From Ga0077555 sp050250755 (GTDB lineage Bacteria; Pseudomonadota; Alphaproteobacteria; Rhizobiales; Hyphomicrobiaceae), in the NCBI GenBank assembly GCA_050250755.1, contig JBFWOB010000018.1, positions 1-64,000 of the forward strand: DNA of 64,000 nt, read 5' to 3'. The position numbers and the translations under genes were made by a program. The notes under the pieces are model-generated. The model saw only the letters and a program-made list of their open reading frames with translations, searched no databases and had not been told where the DNA came from. This document shows, piece after piece, positions 53,465 to 62,848 of the stretch; within the stretch, counting starts at the first letter, position 1; the number at the start of each line of letters is the position of its first letter.

Positions 53465-54175
53465 CTAGCGGTAAGTGCCGCTGAACTCCCCTTCGGGGCG
53501 AAGGTTGACGACCTTCCCATCCGCATCGACCTCGGGTCGATTCATGCTGAATACGTTCTCAGGATTGAGCACGCCGTATTCCATGTATCCCAGCCGCGCG
53601 ATTGGCCGCATGGCGCCCGTATCGACCAGTCCGTCCCTCACGAAGCGATCATCGATGTGAATGCCGATGACCTCGCCGATCACCATCGTGTGGGTCGAGG
53701 CTTTTCCAGGGCGCCCCGGCAGTTCGATCGTCTGCCAAAGCTTGCACTCGAATGCGGCAGGACTCTCCTTCACGCGCGGCGGTTTGACGAGGCTGCCTTT
53801 TATTGCGGTGAGGCCGGCGATGGGAAATTCATCAACACCGTACGGAACGGCGGCCGAAGTCGCGTTCATCTTGTAACGCAAGTCCCAGGTCGCAAGAGAG
53901 CACACGAACTCCTTCGTCTCGAGAATGTTCGTGAGGCTGTCTTTTACCCCTGACGAACCGAACGCAACATAGGTGGGCCGCTCGCCCATGGCGTTGAAGA
54001 AGCTGTAGGGCGCGATATTGGCAACCCCGCTCGCACTGATCGACGAGATCCACCCGATCGGACGCGGCACCATGAGCGCCTTGAAGGGGTCGTGCTTGAG
54101 GCCGTGTTGATTTTCGCGGGTGTCGTAGAACACGATATCGCGCTCCTCCGTGAGCAGGTCATATGGCACCACCAT
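53465..54175 (-). CDS. Flavin reductase-like FMN-binding split-barrel protein
   Basis: The 236-residue protein has the split-barrel flavin-reductase pattern: HDPFKALMVPRPIGWISSISASGVANIAPYSFFNAMGERPTYVAFGS, and later SPAAFECKLWQTIELPG and VIGEVIGIHIDD. Such proteins bind FMN and either supply reduced flavin to monooxygenases or act as flavin-dependent enzymes. The ATG at 54175 gives the usual N terminus; another possible start at 54229 would put it next to the divergent cysK region. The SsuD-like monooxygenase at 182-1264 would need such a partner, but nothing links the two directly. Confidence 0.85.
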   Translation of the reverse strand: MVVPYDLLTEERDIVFYDTRENQHGLKHDPFKALMVPRPIGWISSISASGVANIAPYSFFNAMGERPTYVAFGSSGVKDSLTNILETKEFVCSLATWDLRYKMNATSAAVPYGVDEFPIAGLTAIKGSLVKPPRVKESPAAFECKLWQTIELPGRPGKASTHTMVIGEVIGIHIDDRFVRDGLVDTGAMRPIARLGYMEYGVLNPENVFSMNRPEVDADGKVVNLRPEGEFSGTYR

Positions 54176-54292
54176 AGCGGTACCTGACCGGAGCGCAAAG
54201 CCGACGTTATCCCTGCCGTAGCCTTCCATTTGGCCAGCCTAGAGATTAGGCTCGCTGCCAAGATCAATGAGCGCAACCTGAGGAATCGCATC

Positions 54293-55342
54293 GTGACCAT
54301 CCGCAATGGCGTCGCCGACGCCGTCGGCCGCACGCCGCTGATCAAGCTTCGGCGGGCCTCGGAAGAGACCGGCTGCACGATCCTGGGCAAGGCAGAATTC
54401 ATGAACCCTGGCGGGTCCGTGAAAGACCGTGCCGCGCTTTTCATCATCGAGGATGCCGTCCGACGCGGCACGCTGAAGCCGGGCGGAACGATCGTTGAAG
54501 GCACTGCCGGAAATACCGGCATCGGGCTCGCGGTGGTTGGAAACGCGCTCGGCTACAAGTCCGTGATTGTCATTCCCGAGACGCAAAGCCAGGAAAAGAA
54601 GGACACCCTCAGGCTGCTCGGTGCCGAGTTGGTGGAGGTGCCTGCGGTTCCCTACAAGAATGCCAACAACTACGTGAAATACTCGGCCCGCTTGGCGGAA
54701 ACGTTGGCCAAGACGGAACCCGCCGGTGCGATCTGGGCCAACCAGTTCGACAACGTGGCGAATCGCGAGGCCCACATTGCAACGACAGCGCCAGAAATCT
54801 GGGATGAGACGGGCGGCAAGGTCGATGGGTTCGTCTCGGCGGTCGGCTCCGGCGGTACGCTCGCTGGTGTAGCGATGGGCCTGCGCGCCAAGAAGTCCGA
54901 CATCAAGATCGCGCTGGCCGATCCGCCTGGCGCCTCTCTTTATGCCTACTATACATCGGGCGCGCTGAAGGCCGAGGGATCATCGATTACCGAAGGCATC
55001 GGCCAAGGGCGCATCACCAAGAACCTGGAAGGGCTTGCGGTCGACAAGGCCTACCTCATTCCGGATGCGGAGGCGGTGACGCAGGTGTTCCGGCTTCTCG
55101 AAGATGAGGGGCTGTGCCTTGGGTCGTCGTCGGGCGTGAACGTCGCTGGCGCGATCCGCCTCGCGAAGGATCTCGGGCCGGGACACACGATCGTGACCAT
55201 CCTTTGCGATTACGGGACGCGCTACCAATCCAAGTTGTTCAATCCCGCTTTCCTCGAGGAGAAGAATCTGCCGGTGCCCGGCTGGCTCGCAGCACCACGG
55301 ACAGCGCCGCCAAAAGTCTTCGTTGACCCCGACGCGACCTGA
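54293..55342 (+). CDS. cysK: Cysteine synthase A (O-acetylserine sulfhydrylase)
   Basis: The 349-residue PLP enzyme has Lys44 in NPGGSVKDRAA, the substrate loop EGTAGNTGIGLA, SAVGSGGTLAGV and LGSSSGVNVAGA for phosphate binding. It makes cysteine from O-acetylserine and sulfide. The loop has TAGNTG instead of the common TSGNTG; this variant occurs in a group of cysteine synthase/cystathionine synthase-like proteins, so substrate range may differ. GTG at 54293 is proposed with AGGA seven bases upstream; no ATG in frame lies nearby. AlaX and sseA genes follow on the same strand. Confidence 0.92.
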   Translation: MTIRNGVADAVGRTPLIKLRRASEETGCTILGKAEFMNPGGSVKDRAALFIIEDAVRRGTLKPGGTIVEGTAGNTGIGLAVVGNALGYKSVIVIPETQSQEKKDTLRLLGAELVEVPAVPYKNANNYVKYSARLAETLAKTEPAGAIWANQFDNVANREAHIATTAPEIWDETGGKVDGFVSAVGSGGTLAGVAMGLRAKKSDIKIALADPPGASLYAYYTSGALKAEGSSITEGIGQGRITKNLEGLAVDKAYLIPDAEAVTQVFRLLEDEGLCLGSSSGVNVAGAIRLAKDLGPGHTIVTILCDYGTRYQSKLFNPAFLEEKNLPVPGWLAAPRTAPPKVFVDPDAT

Positions 55343-55374
55343 GCCACCCCCTCCTCTATCCGGACTCCCCGAGT

Positions 55375-56097
55375 ATGACCGAGCAGCTTTACCGTACCGA
55401 TCCTTATTTGCGTGAGTGCGAAGCGAACGTACTCGATGTCAACGAGCGTGGCGGTATCGTGCTCGACCGCACGCCATTCTACGCTTCGGCCGGAGGTCAG
55501 CCGGGGGATCGTGGTTCGATCCGCTTTGCCGGTGGCGAGTGCCCGATCGCGACCACCGTTTACGACACGGCGGACAAATCGCGTATCGTGCATGTCTCAG
55601 CAGAAGGTGTGCCTCGCCCCGCACGCGGAGATGCGGTTACTGTCGTGCTCGATTGGCAACTGCGCCACCGGCACATGCGCATGCACACAGCCCTGCATCT
55701 CTTGTGTAGTCTCGTGCCGTTCCCGGTCACAGGTGGTCAGATCGGGGCCGAGGAAGGTCGTCTCGACTTCGACATCGAAGACGCGTCGGCCGTCGACAAG
55801 GATCAACTGACAGCCGATCTCAATGCTCTCGTCGATGCCAACCATCCGGTCGGTGAACGCTGGATCACGGACGCGGAACTCGAAGCAAACCCTGGCCTTG
55901 TCCGCACGATGTCGGTCAAGCCGCCGATGGGTACGGGTCGGGTCCGCCTCGTCTTGATTGGAGCGGACGGCAGTATCGATATGCAGCCGTGCGGCGGAAC
56001 GCATGTCCGCTCGACGGGCGAAATCGGACACGTGACCGTCACCAAGATCGAGAAGAAGGGCAAGGTCAACCGACGTATTCGCGTCGTGTTCGCCTGA
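55375..56097 (+). CDS. Alanyl-tRNA editing protein (AlaX type)
   Basis: The 240-residue protein matches the stand-alone editing domain of AlaRS. It has TPFYASAGGQPGDRG, the zinc motif HTALH (HxxxH, in MRMHTALHLL) and the CGGTH motif (in MQPCGGTHVR). It removes serine or glycine from mischarged tRNA-Ala in trans. It follows cysK by 32 bases and precedes sseA by 52, so the three may be co-transcribed. It does not edit tRNA-Pro. Confidence 0.94.
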   Translation: MTEQLYRTDPYLRECEANVLDVNERGGIVLDRTPFYASAGGQPGDRGSIRFAGGECPIATTVYDTADKSRIVHVSAEGVPRPARGDAVTVVLDWQLRHRHMRMHTALHLLCSLVPFPVTGGQIGAEEGRLDFDIEDASAVDKDQLTADLNALVDANHPVGERWITDAELEANPGLVRTMSVKPPMGTGRVRLVLIGADGSIDMQPCGGTHVRSTGEIGHVTVTKIEKKGKVNRRIRVVFA

Positions 56098-56149
56098 ACT
56101 CAACAATCGTCACCAACACAACGCATCAGCATCGCAAGGGAGTGAACGA

Positions 56150-57007
56150 ATGGCCGATCCGGCGCAGTGGCTCGTCGAGACGGAATGGCTCGCGCAACAC
56201 TTGGATAGCCCCGATATCGTCATCCTAGATGGCTCCACGCATCTACCGACGTCCGGCCGAAACGCGCGCGCCGAATTCACTGCCGAGCACATTCCCGGCG
56301 CGTATTTCTTCGACATCGATGAGGTGTCCGACAAGAAGAACCCGCTGCCGCATATGCTCCCCTCGACCGTTCAGTTTGCCTCCCAGGTCAAGGCCATGGG
56401 CATCGGCGACGGCTCCCGGATCATCGTCTACGACAGTGAGGGCCTTTATTCGGCGGCGCGCGTCTGGTGGATGTTCCGGGCCATGGGACATGACGACGTA
56501 GCGGTGCTGAACGGCGGCCTGAAGAAATGGAAAGCGGAAGGACGCCCTATCACCGAGGAGCCGAGCGCAAAGCGCCAGCCGCGCCATTTCACGCCGAGGG
56601 CCAATGCTGCACTCGTGCGGGATGCGGCCGACGTGAAAGCCCTGATCGGCCATCCGAGCGTGCAGATCGTAGATGCCCGCGCCGCCGGTCGCTTCACGGG
56701 AACGGCGCGTGAACCGCGAGCGGGCCTCCGTTCTGGGCGCATTCCGACCTCGCGCAACGTGCCGTTCGGAACGCTGCTCAATGCAGATGGAACGCTGAAG
56801 AGCCCGGACGATCTGCGGAAGGTGTTCGCGGATGCTGGCGTCCACGTCGGCCGCCCCGTGGTCGCGAGTTGCGGCTCGGGCGTGACAGCAGGCGTGGTGG
56901 CTTTCGCTCTCGCTCAGCTCGGCCAGACTGATGCGGCAGTCTACGACGGTTCGTGGAGCGAGTGGGGCGCCCGCGAGGATCTGCCTATCGAAACGGGACC
57001 TTTGTGA
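56150..57007 (+). CDS. sseA: 3-mercaptopyruvate/thiosulfate sulfurtransferase
   Basis: This 285-residue protein has two rhodanese domains. The N-terminal one is inactive (HIPGAYFFDIDEVSD; GMGIGDGSRIIVYDSEGLYSAARVWWMFRAMG). The C-terminal one has the catalytic Cys241 in ASCGSGVTAG. CGSGVTA is the active-site loop of mercaptopyruvate sulfurtransferases, as opposed to CRKGVTA of thiosulfate enzymes. It moves sulfur from 3-mercaptopyruvate to acceptors such as cyanide or thiols. The ATG at 56150 follows a GGGAG site. A strong hairpin terminator follows the stop. Confidence 0.93.
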   Translation: MADPAQWLVETEWLAQHLDSPDIVILDGSTHLPTSGRNARAEFTAEHIPGAYFFDIDEVSDKKNPLPHMLPSTVQFASQVKAMGIGDGSRIIVYDSEGLYSAARVWWMFRAMGHDDVAVLNGGLKKWKAEGRPITEEPSAKRQPRHFTPRANAALVRDAADVKALIGHPSVQIVDARAAGRFTGTAREPRAGLRSGRIPTSRNVPFGTLLNADGTLKSPDDLRKVFADAGVHVGRPVVASCGSGVTAGVVAFALAQLGQTDAAVYDGSWSEWGAREDLPIETGPL

Positions 57008-57691
57008 AGCAATAATGCTGTCGGCCAAAGCTGAACGGTAGCCAATATGAGCGTCGCGAGACAATTGCTCGCGGCGCTCTTGTTATTCACAGGCGCGACT
57101 CAATCAGAAATATTTCGTCAATTGACAGTGGCTAATCCGCAAGACCACCATTGCTCAATGGTGAAGAGATAGTCATTCGACAACCTCACGTTAGCAAACG
57201 AGGTTGCTTTAGACGAGATGCACGATCGTTGCCTCGCCGCCTAAGAAGCTAGACGCACGGAATTCGACTGTCAGCGTGGCCTTTTCGATGCCGCGCCGCT
57301 TCGATGAGTGAGCAAAACCCACCGGACCCTGCACATACGCGCCAAGCGCAGCGGAACGGGAGAGAAGACCGCATCCCCTCGGTTGCCGGGTATCCTCCCC
57401 CATCCTGGCCCGGATGCCGAGAGCACGGCCCTGGTGCATGTCCTCCCTCATGCGCCAGGGCTGTTGATCTTCACGTTACACATGCTCGAAAAGCGAAACA
57501 CGCGTGGGGTCTTCACCGATTGTCGGCAGGCCTCATAAGTGGTGCCATGTGGCAACGGTTACCCACAAAGCAGTCGACAATGACAACCTCGTCGTCGGCA
57601 AGCGTGCCATGATCCTGCTAGGTTCATACGCATCATAACAATTCGCCGACTTGATATCTTCGAGTCCGCTTCCTCCGCGATCCGAGGTGGC
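57008..57691. other. Intergenic region after sseA (684 bases)
   Basis: No credible gene was found on either strand; open frames here lack ribosome sites and show no family motif. It holds the sseA terminator (57051-57087) and a second stem (CAACCTC/GAGGTTG at 57181-57206). The promoter of the L,D-transpeptidase must lie near 57600-57690, but no clear hexamers were found. Confidence 0.5.
57051..57087 (+). terminator. Rho-independent terminator of the cysK-alaX-sseA run
   Basis: GCGTCGCGAG pairs with CTCGCGGCGC (one G-U) around ACAATTG, followed by TCTTGTTATT. It lies 44 bases after the sseA stop. Confidence 0.8.
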
Positions 57692-59755
57692 ATGATGCTG
57701 TACCGATGCCTGGCCGCACTTGTTCTCAGCGTGGCCGCTGCCACAGCCGTTGTGGCGGAAGACAATCCGGTGCCTTCGCCAGCCGAAGCAGCCCGCGCAG
57801 CCAGCGGCGACGGGAGCGAGGCCCAAAGCACGGACTCCACAGCGAGCCCTGCACCCACATCGAGCGCTTCGCCGACATCGACCGAATCGGCGGCTTCGAG
57901 CGTCGTCGAGCAGCCCAAGCCGACTGCAGCCACTGAAAATGCGCAGTTGACGCCGGCCGAAACGCTAGCAACACCACAGACGCCCGCCGCGACCAGCGAT
58001 ACGGCGAGCGCTCCGGCAAAGCCCGGACCAACTACGCCCGCCGACGAGACGGCACCGCCTCCCCGCGAAACGGCGACAGCGACCACACCTGCCAGTGGTG
58101 AAGGTGGTGGCCTCGACGCCGTGCCGGCCGAAGCCGATCCACTGACTCCACCGCCCGAGAACACCAGCCCGACCAGGGCGCCGGGTGCACCGGAGCGTCC
58201 CGCCGTTGCGCGATCCATTGCCGAAGTCGATCCATTTATTACCGCGCTTCGCGCTCGCTTGACGGCATGGCCGGAAAGCCGAGCCAAGTCGGACCAGGAG
58301 GATTTGGCCGCGCTCAAGGCCTACTACGGCGAGAGCGACGCGGCGCGCGTTTGGACGACCTCCAACGGCTTGTCGCCACGCGCGGAAGCCGCCGTAAGTG
58401 CGTTGCAACGCGCCGACGAATGGGGCCTCGATGCGGCGGCATTCGACCTCCCCGCGCGGCCGAGCGCCGGTGCGCTGCCCGAGGCGCTCGTGGACGTCGA
58501 GATTCGGATCGGGCTGGAGGTGCTGAAGTACGCGCGCCACGCCCGAGGGGGCCGCACCGATCCCGCTGCAATCAGCCGGATCATCGATATGCGCCCACAT
58601 CTTTATGAGCCGCGCTCGATCATAGAAGCCATCGCGGAAGCACCATCCGCCGATGCCTACCTGGAAGGCCTTCACCCCCGTCATGCAGGCTTTGTTTCGT
58701 TGAAAGGCGCCCTGGCCAAGCTACGGACCGAGCATCGCGGGACGACTGCAAATTCCGATCAGAAACAGAAGTCCAAGCGCGAAATTTCGAGCGAAGAACG
58801 CCGCATCATCGTCAATCTGGAGCGCTGGCGGTGGCTGCCCGATAACCTCGGCGAGTTCTACGTCTGGGATAACATTCCCGAGCAGTTCACCAAGGTGTAC
58901 CACGACGGAAAGATGGTGCATCAGGCCAAGATCGTGGTGGGTAAGCCATCGACTCCAACGCCGATCTTCTCTTCGCCGATGCGCTTCATTATTTTTCACC
59001 CCTCGTGGGGCGTGCCGGACGGCATCAAATCAAACGAGCTCGGCCCGATGTTGCGCCGGTCTCAGGCCTATTCGTCCGGTTGGTTCTTCTCCGACAACGA
59101 CGGCGCCTCGCGCGCGCTTCGCCGGCATCAACTTCGCGTCTATCTCGGAGGTCGCGAAGTCAATCCGGACAGCGTCAACTGGTCGTCGGTCGATATTCGC
59201 CGCTTCAGCTTCACCCAGCCGCCCAGCAGCAGCAATGTCTTGGGCGTCGTGAAATTCCGCTTCCCCAACAAGCACGACGTCTACATGCACGATACGACTG
59301 AACGGAATCTGTTCGCGCGGACGTCGCGTGTGTTCAGCCATGGTTGCATGCGCGTCGAGGATCCGCTGAAGCTCGCCTCGACAATCCTCGCTTACGACAA
59401 AGGCTGGAGCCGGGAGCGCGTCTCGCAGATCGTCGCGCGGGGTGGCACGACCGACGTCACGATCGACAAGCGCGTGAATGTTCACATTGTCTATTTCACC
59501 GCCACGGCAGATCCGAACGGCAAAGTGCATTCGTTCAAGGACGTCTATAGCATTGACAGCCGCGTTGCTTCGGCACTGGCTGGACGTTCCGTGGTGCTCT
59601 CCTCAGCGCATACGGACGACGATGTGCAGCCGTCGAGACCGCAGCGGAGAGCTACCGCGCCTCCCCAGAAGGCGCGTCGGCAGGCGGCGGGGGCCGCCCC
59701 GAAGCCGGTCGGTCAGAAGCAATGGAACCCATTCAGCTCGGGTTTTGGAAATTGA
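57692..59755 (+). CDS. L,D-transpeptidase (YcbB-type) with a long disordered linker
   Basis: The 687-residue protein has a signal peptide (MMLYRCLAALVLSVAAATAVVAE), then about 150 residues of Pro/Thr/Ala/Ser-rich linker (24-175). A helical domain (about 180-335) corresponds to the scaffold domain of YcbB enzymes, and the YkuD catalytic domain (about 360-600) has His in VYMHDTTERNLF and the nucleophile Cys552 in FSHGCMRVED. The C-terminal tail is basic and Pro-rich. Such enzymes form 3-3 crosslinks in peptidoglycan. The ATG pair at 57692/57695 follows CGAGGTGG. It is followed by a DacA-like carboxypeptidase, which makes the tetrapeptide pool such enzymes use as donors indirectly. Confidence 0.93.
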   Translation: MMLYRCLAALVLSVAAATAVVAEDNPVPSPAEAARAASGDGSEAQSTDSTASPAPTSSASPTSTESAASSVVEQPKPTAATENAQLTPAETLATPQTPAATSDTASAPAKPGPTTPADETAPPPRETATATTPASGEGGGLDAVPAEADPLTPPPENTSPTRAPGAPERPAVARSIAEVDPFITALRARLTAWPESRAKSDQEDLAALKAYYGESDAARVWTTSNGLSPRAEAAVSALQRADEWGLDAAAFDLPARPSAGALPEALVDVEIRIGLEVLKYARHARGGRTDPAAISRIIDMRPHLYEPRSIIEAIAEAPSADAYLEGLHPRHAGFVSLKGALAKLRTEHRGTTANSDQKQKSKREISSEERRIIVNLERWRWLPDNLGEFYVWDNIPEQFTKVYHDGKMVHQAKIVVGKPSTPTPIFSSPMRFIIFHPSWGVPDGIKSNELGPMLRRSQAYSSGWFFSDNDGASRALRRHQLRVYLGGREVNPDSVNWSSVDIRRFSFTQPPSSSNVLGVVKFRFPNKHDVYMHDTTERNLFARTSRVFSHGCMRVEDPLKLASTILAYDKGWSRERVSQIVARGGTTDVTIDKRVNVHIVYFTATADPNGKVHSFKDVYSIDSRVASALAGRSVVLSSAHTDDDVQPSRPQRRATAPPQKARRQAAGAAPKPVGQKQWNPFSSGFGN

Positions 59756-59886
59756 AGGCCCGCCCGTGGGCGCGGCGACGACACATCGAAGGGGTCGAGG
59801 CGCGAACCAAAAGCGCGCTACGCGATGTGAATTTGGGGGTTGCCAGTCAGTGTATCTCGGCTGACTGGGGGTAAACGGGGGTCGAG

Positions 59887-61218
59887 ATGCTAAACGTCTG
59901 CAATTCATCGCGCGCCATTGCCGCGGCGTCGCTTCTCATGGCCTCGACAATGTCGGCAGTCGAGGCAAACCCGGTGCTGCTGTTCGAACCGGCAACCGGG
60001 CAAGTGCTTTATGCCGAGGAGCCGGATCGGCTCTGGTATCCGGCATCTGTGACGAAGTTGATGACGGCCTACCTCACATTCGATGCCGTGAAGACTGGAC
60101 GCCTTGCATGGGACGATGATGTGCCGCTCTCCGATCACGCTCGCGGGCAGCCGGCGACGCGCATCGGCCTCCGAGCCGGCATCAAACTGAATGTCGAGCA
60201 GGCTATTCGTGGTCTCGTTCTGCGCTCGGCCAACGATTTTGCCGTTGCACTCGCCGAACGTGTCGGCGGCACCGAAGACGCGTTCGTATTGGCCATGAAC
60301 GACACCGCCAAGCGCCTCGGCATGACGCGCACCGTCTTTCGCAATCCCCACGGACTGCCAGATCCCGACCAGGTCACGACGGCACGCGACCTCGCGACGT
60401 TGACGACGGCGTTGCTGAAGGACTTCCCCGATCGTGCGGAGGTCTTCTCGACCCAGACTGTGCGTATCCACAAGGGCACGTTCCATTCGCAGAATGACCT
60501 GCTGCGCTCCCTCGAGGGCGCGGATGGCATGAAGACCGGATTTACATGCGCCTCGGGTTACAACGTGGTTGCCAGCGCCACGCGCGATGGGCATCGCCTG
60601 ATCGCCATCGTGCTCGGCGAGTACAATCGCAACCGGCGCTCAGAACGCGCAACGGAGTTGATCGAGGCCGGTTTTGCGCATCTGAGCGGCGATCCGGCCC
60701 TGAGAACCGCGGTCGTCGTTTCGCCTGCCGCGCCCATTAAGTTGAGACACGCCGCAGCCGTGTCGACCGAGCCGCACCCGTTCATGCCGGTCACGTTGCG
60801 CAACCTCGCTGTTGAGCCCCCCGAGCCGATGCCACCAGGAAACGTCGGCCGGGATCTCCGCGCCCGCACGTGCTGGGGCTACTCGGGCTTTTCCAAGCCA
60901 GAACCTGAGCACGAGCACGATGGCGACGATGAAGTCGCGCAGCATGTGGTGACCGGTTCCGTTGCGAAGGCCTCAGGCACTGTCACGCATGCGAACGCAG
61001 CAGCCGTCACGATCCGCAAAAAGCCTGCTGCGGTTCGGCGGGCAGACGGGACCGATAAAATTCAGTCCGCGACTGCAAAACCGCGGAAGGCGATCACCCA
61101 TCGCCAGCCACGTAACACCATCGTCGCCCATCCCGCGACTGCGGCGGTACCCTCGGCAAGTTCAGAGTCGGCTATGCACCTACCTTCAGACATCGCGCCT
61201 CCCGCATTCGGGAATTGA
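59887..61218 (+). CDS. D-alanyl-D-alanine carboxypeptidase (S11 family, DacA-like)
   Basis: The 443-residue protein has a signal peptide (about 1-27), then the penicillin-binding motifs: SxxK at Ser54-Lys57 (PASVTKLMT), SxN at Ser114-Ala-Asn116 (RSANDF), and KTG at 216-218 (DGMKTGFT). It removes the terminal D-Ala of pentapeptide stems. No typical C-terminal membrane anchor helix is seen. Instead, from about 275 on there is a low-complexity Ala/Pro/His/Lys-rich tail with EPEHEHDGDDE. It is 131 bases after the L,D-transpeptidase on the same strand. ATG at 59887 gives a normal signal peptide. Confidence 0.92.
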   Translation: MLNVCNSSRAIAAASLLMASTMSAVEANPVLLFEPATGQVLYAEEPDRLWYPASVTKLMTAYLTFDAVKTGRLAWDDDVPLSDHARGQPATRIGLRAGIKLNVEQAIRGLVLRSANDFAVALAERVGGTEDAFVLAMNDTAKRLGMTRTVFRNPHGLPDPDQVTTARDLATLTTALLKDFPDRAEVFSTQTVRIHKGTFHSQNDLLRSLEGADGMKTGFTCASGYNVVASATRDGHRLIAIVLGEYNRNRRSERATELIEAGFAHLSGDPALRTAVVVSPAAPIKLRHAAAVSTEPHPFMPVTLRNLAVEPPEPMPPGNVGRDLRARTCWGYSGFSKPEPEHEHDGDDEVAQHVVTGSVAKASGTVTHANAAAVTIRKKPAAVRRADGTDKIQSATAKPRKAITHRQPRNTIVAHPATAAVPSASSESAMHLPSDIAPPAFGN

Positions 61219-61239
61219 CGACGATCGCGACCGAGAGAA

Positions 61240-62157
61240 TTATCCTGGCGCCGGGATGAACTCGATCTCGTCGCCCGGCACCAGGGGGAAGCGCTTCGAC
61301 TTCCAGTCCTCTTTGGCTGCTTCGATACGATCACGAGACGACGAGACGAAGTTCCACCAGATATGCCGTGGCCCATCCATCGGTTCGCCACCGAGCATCA
61401 TGAGCCTTGTCTGGGCGGTTGCGAGGATCGAGATGCGATCGCCGGGCCGGAACACGAGGAGGCGTCCCGCTTCGAATTTGTCGCCCGCGATATCGACCTC
61501 GCCGGAGGCGATGTAGATCGCCCGCTCGTCGTAGAAGTCATCAAGCGGCAGCACGGCACCCGGAGCGAGAACGGCTTCCGCGTAAAGCGTCGGATGCGGG
61601 AATTCGACCGGTGATCGCCTGCCGAACGCCTCGCCCATCACCAACCTCACGCGCTTACCTTCGCCTTCGATGCGGGGCAGATCGGCGAGGCCGTGATGCA
61701 CGAATCCCGGGTCTCCCTCCTCAACGTCCTTCGGAAGCGCAAGCCACGCCTGGATTCCGAACATATCGCGCGTGTGCGACTGGGCCTCGGGTGTTTCTCG
61801 CTCGGAGTGGACGATACCGCGACCAGCGCTCATGAGGTTCACCTCGCCGGGCTTGATGACCACCGACGTCCCGAGACTATCGCGGTGCCACATCTCCCCC
61901 TGGAAGAGATAGGTTACGGTCGCGAGCCCGATATGCGGATGCGGTCGGACATCGACGCCTTTGCCAATCAGAAACTCGGCCGGTCCCATCTGGTCGAAGA
62001 AGATAAAAGGGCCGACCATCTGACGCCCTCGCGCTGGAAGCGCACGACGCACCTCGAAGCCGCCGAGATCATGCGCTCTTGGAACGATGACCTGCTCGAT
62101 CTGGGCGCATGACTTCGCATCACCGGGTACGGGATCGTTATGCGGTAATGTGCTCAT
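61240..62157 (-). CDS. Pirin family protein
   Basis: The 305-residue bicupin matches pirins. The N-terminal metal-binding cupin has HPHIGLATVTYLFQGEMWHRDSLG and the family block GRGIVHSERET; the C-terminal cupin has AIYIASGEVDIAGDKFEAGRLLVFRPGD. Bacterial pirins can act as quercetinases or regulate metabolic enzymes. The His and Glu ligands of the first barrel are present. It is convergent with the carboxypeptidase gene and divergent from the small cupin gene. Confidence 0.93.
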   Translation of the reverse strand: MSTLPHNDPVPGDAKSCAQIEQVIVPRAHDLGGFEVRRALPARGRQMVGPFIFFDQMGPAEFLIGKGVDVRPHPHIGLATVTYLFQGEMWHRDSLGTSVVIKPGEVNLMSAGRGIVHSERETPEAQSHTRDMFGIQAWLALPKDVEEGDPGFVHHGLADLPRIEGEGKRVRLVMGEAFGRRSPVEFPHPTLYAEAVLAPGAVLPLDDFYDERAIYIASGEVDIAGDKFEAGRLLVFRPGDRISILATAQTRLMMLGGEPMDGPRHIWWNFVSSSRDRIEAAKEDWKSKRFPLVPGDEIEFIPAPG

Positions 62158-62326
62158 GGCTGACGCTCCAATCTCGACGGCTCACGCAGAGGTCACTGCG
62201 CTTAACATATTCATTTGCGGCGCCCAGACCAATGCCACGCTTGCCGGCTGACATGAGGTGCATGGGGCGGCTAGATTTCGAGACAAGGGGGAGAGACCCC
62301 GCAAATCGCAGAGTGAACTATCGGCC

Positions 62327-62722
62327 ATGACCATCACTTTCATCGATCATGCGAGCCAGCCGAAAGACGAGTGGCGCCAGGGCGTGCTTACGCGCATGAT
62401 CGCCTCGGCGGCCGTTGGTGCGCAGCAGCTTTGCGTCTTCGAGCAATGGTGCGATCCCGGCCTCGGCGCGCCGCCCCATCTGCATGCGGTGGAAGAAATC
62501 CTTACCGTGCTCGAAGGCGAGGCGGACATCATGGTCGACGGCGAACGACGCCACACGACGGCGGGTCAATCCATCGTCATTGCCGCAGGACGCAAGCATA
62601 GCTTCACGAATTCGGGTAACGGCACACTCCGCGTCCAGGCGATCCTCGCGAGCCCGGTGTTCGAGGCGGCTTACGACGACGCTCGTGAGACGCCGCGGCG
62701 GTGGCTACCGAAGCAGGGCTGA
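62327..62722 (+). CDS. Single-domain cupin protein
   Basis: The 131-residue protein has cupin motif 1 in GLGAPPHLHAVEEILTVLEGEADIMVDGE and motif 2 in GQSIVIAAGRKHSFTNSGNGTLRV, with a conserved His/His/Glu/His metal site. The function is unknown; such cupins may be enzymes or ligand sensors. The ATG at 62327 has only a weak site. The frame is open to 62258, and an upstream start is less likely because it adds a basic, non-family stretch. It is read away from the pirin gene. Confidence 0.75.
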   Translation: MTITFIDHASQPKDEWRQGVLTRMIASAAVGAQQLCVFEQWCDPGLGAPPHLHAVEEILTVLEGEADIMVDGERRHTTAGQSIVIAAGRKHSFTNSGNGTLRVQAILASPVFEAAYDDARETPRRWLPKQG

Positions 62723-62848
62723 ACCGTAGACGTGCGCTAGATGGCGCGACAATTCGCAGACGAGGCAAAGGATCGGCGAAGCGCCAAGAGACGTGCCAGA
62801 GACGAGCGCGACAGCAGCGTCGCCTGAGCGACCATCAGGACCATTCGC

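Noticed and set aside
57209..57451. An 80-codon minus-strand frame after sseA
   Set aside because: It has no ribosome site and no recognisable pattern, and its Arg/Gly-rich composition is typical of random frames in GC-rich DNA.
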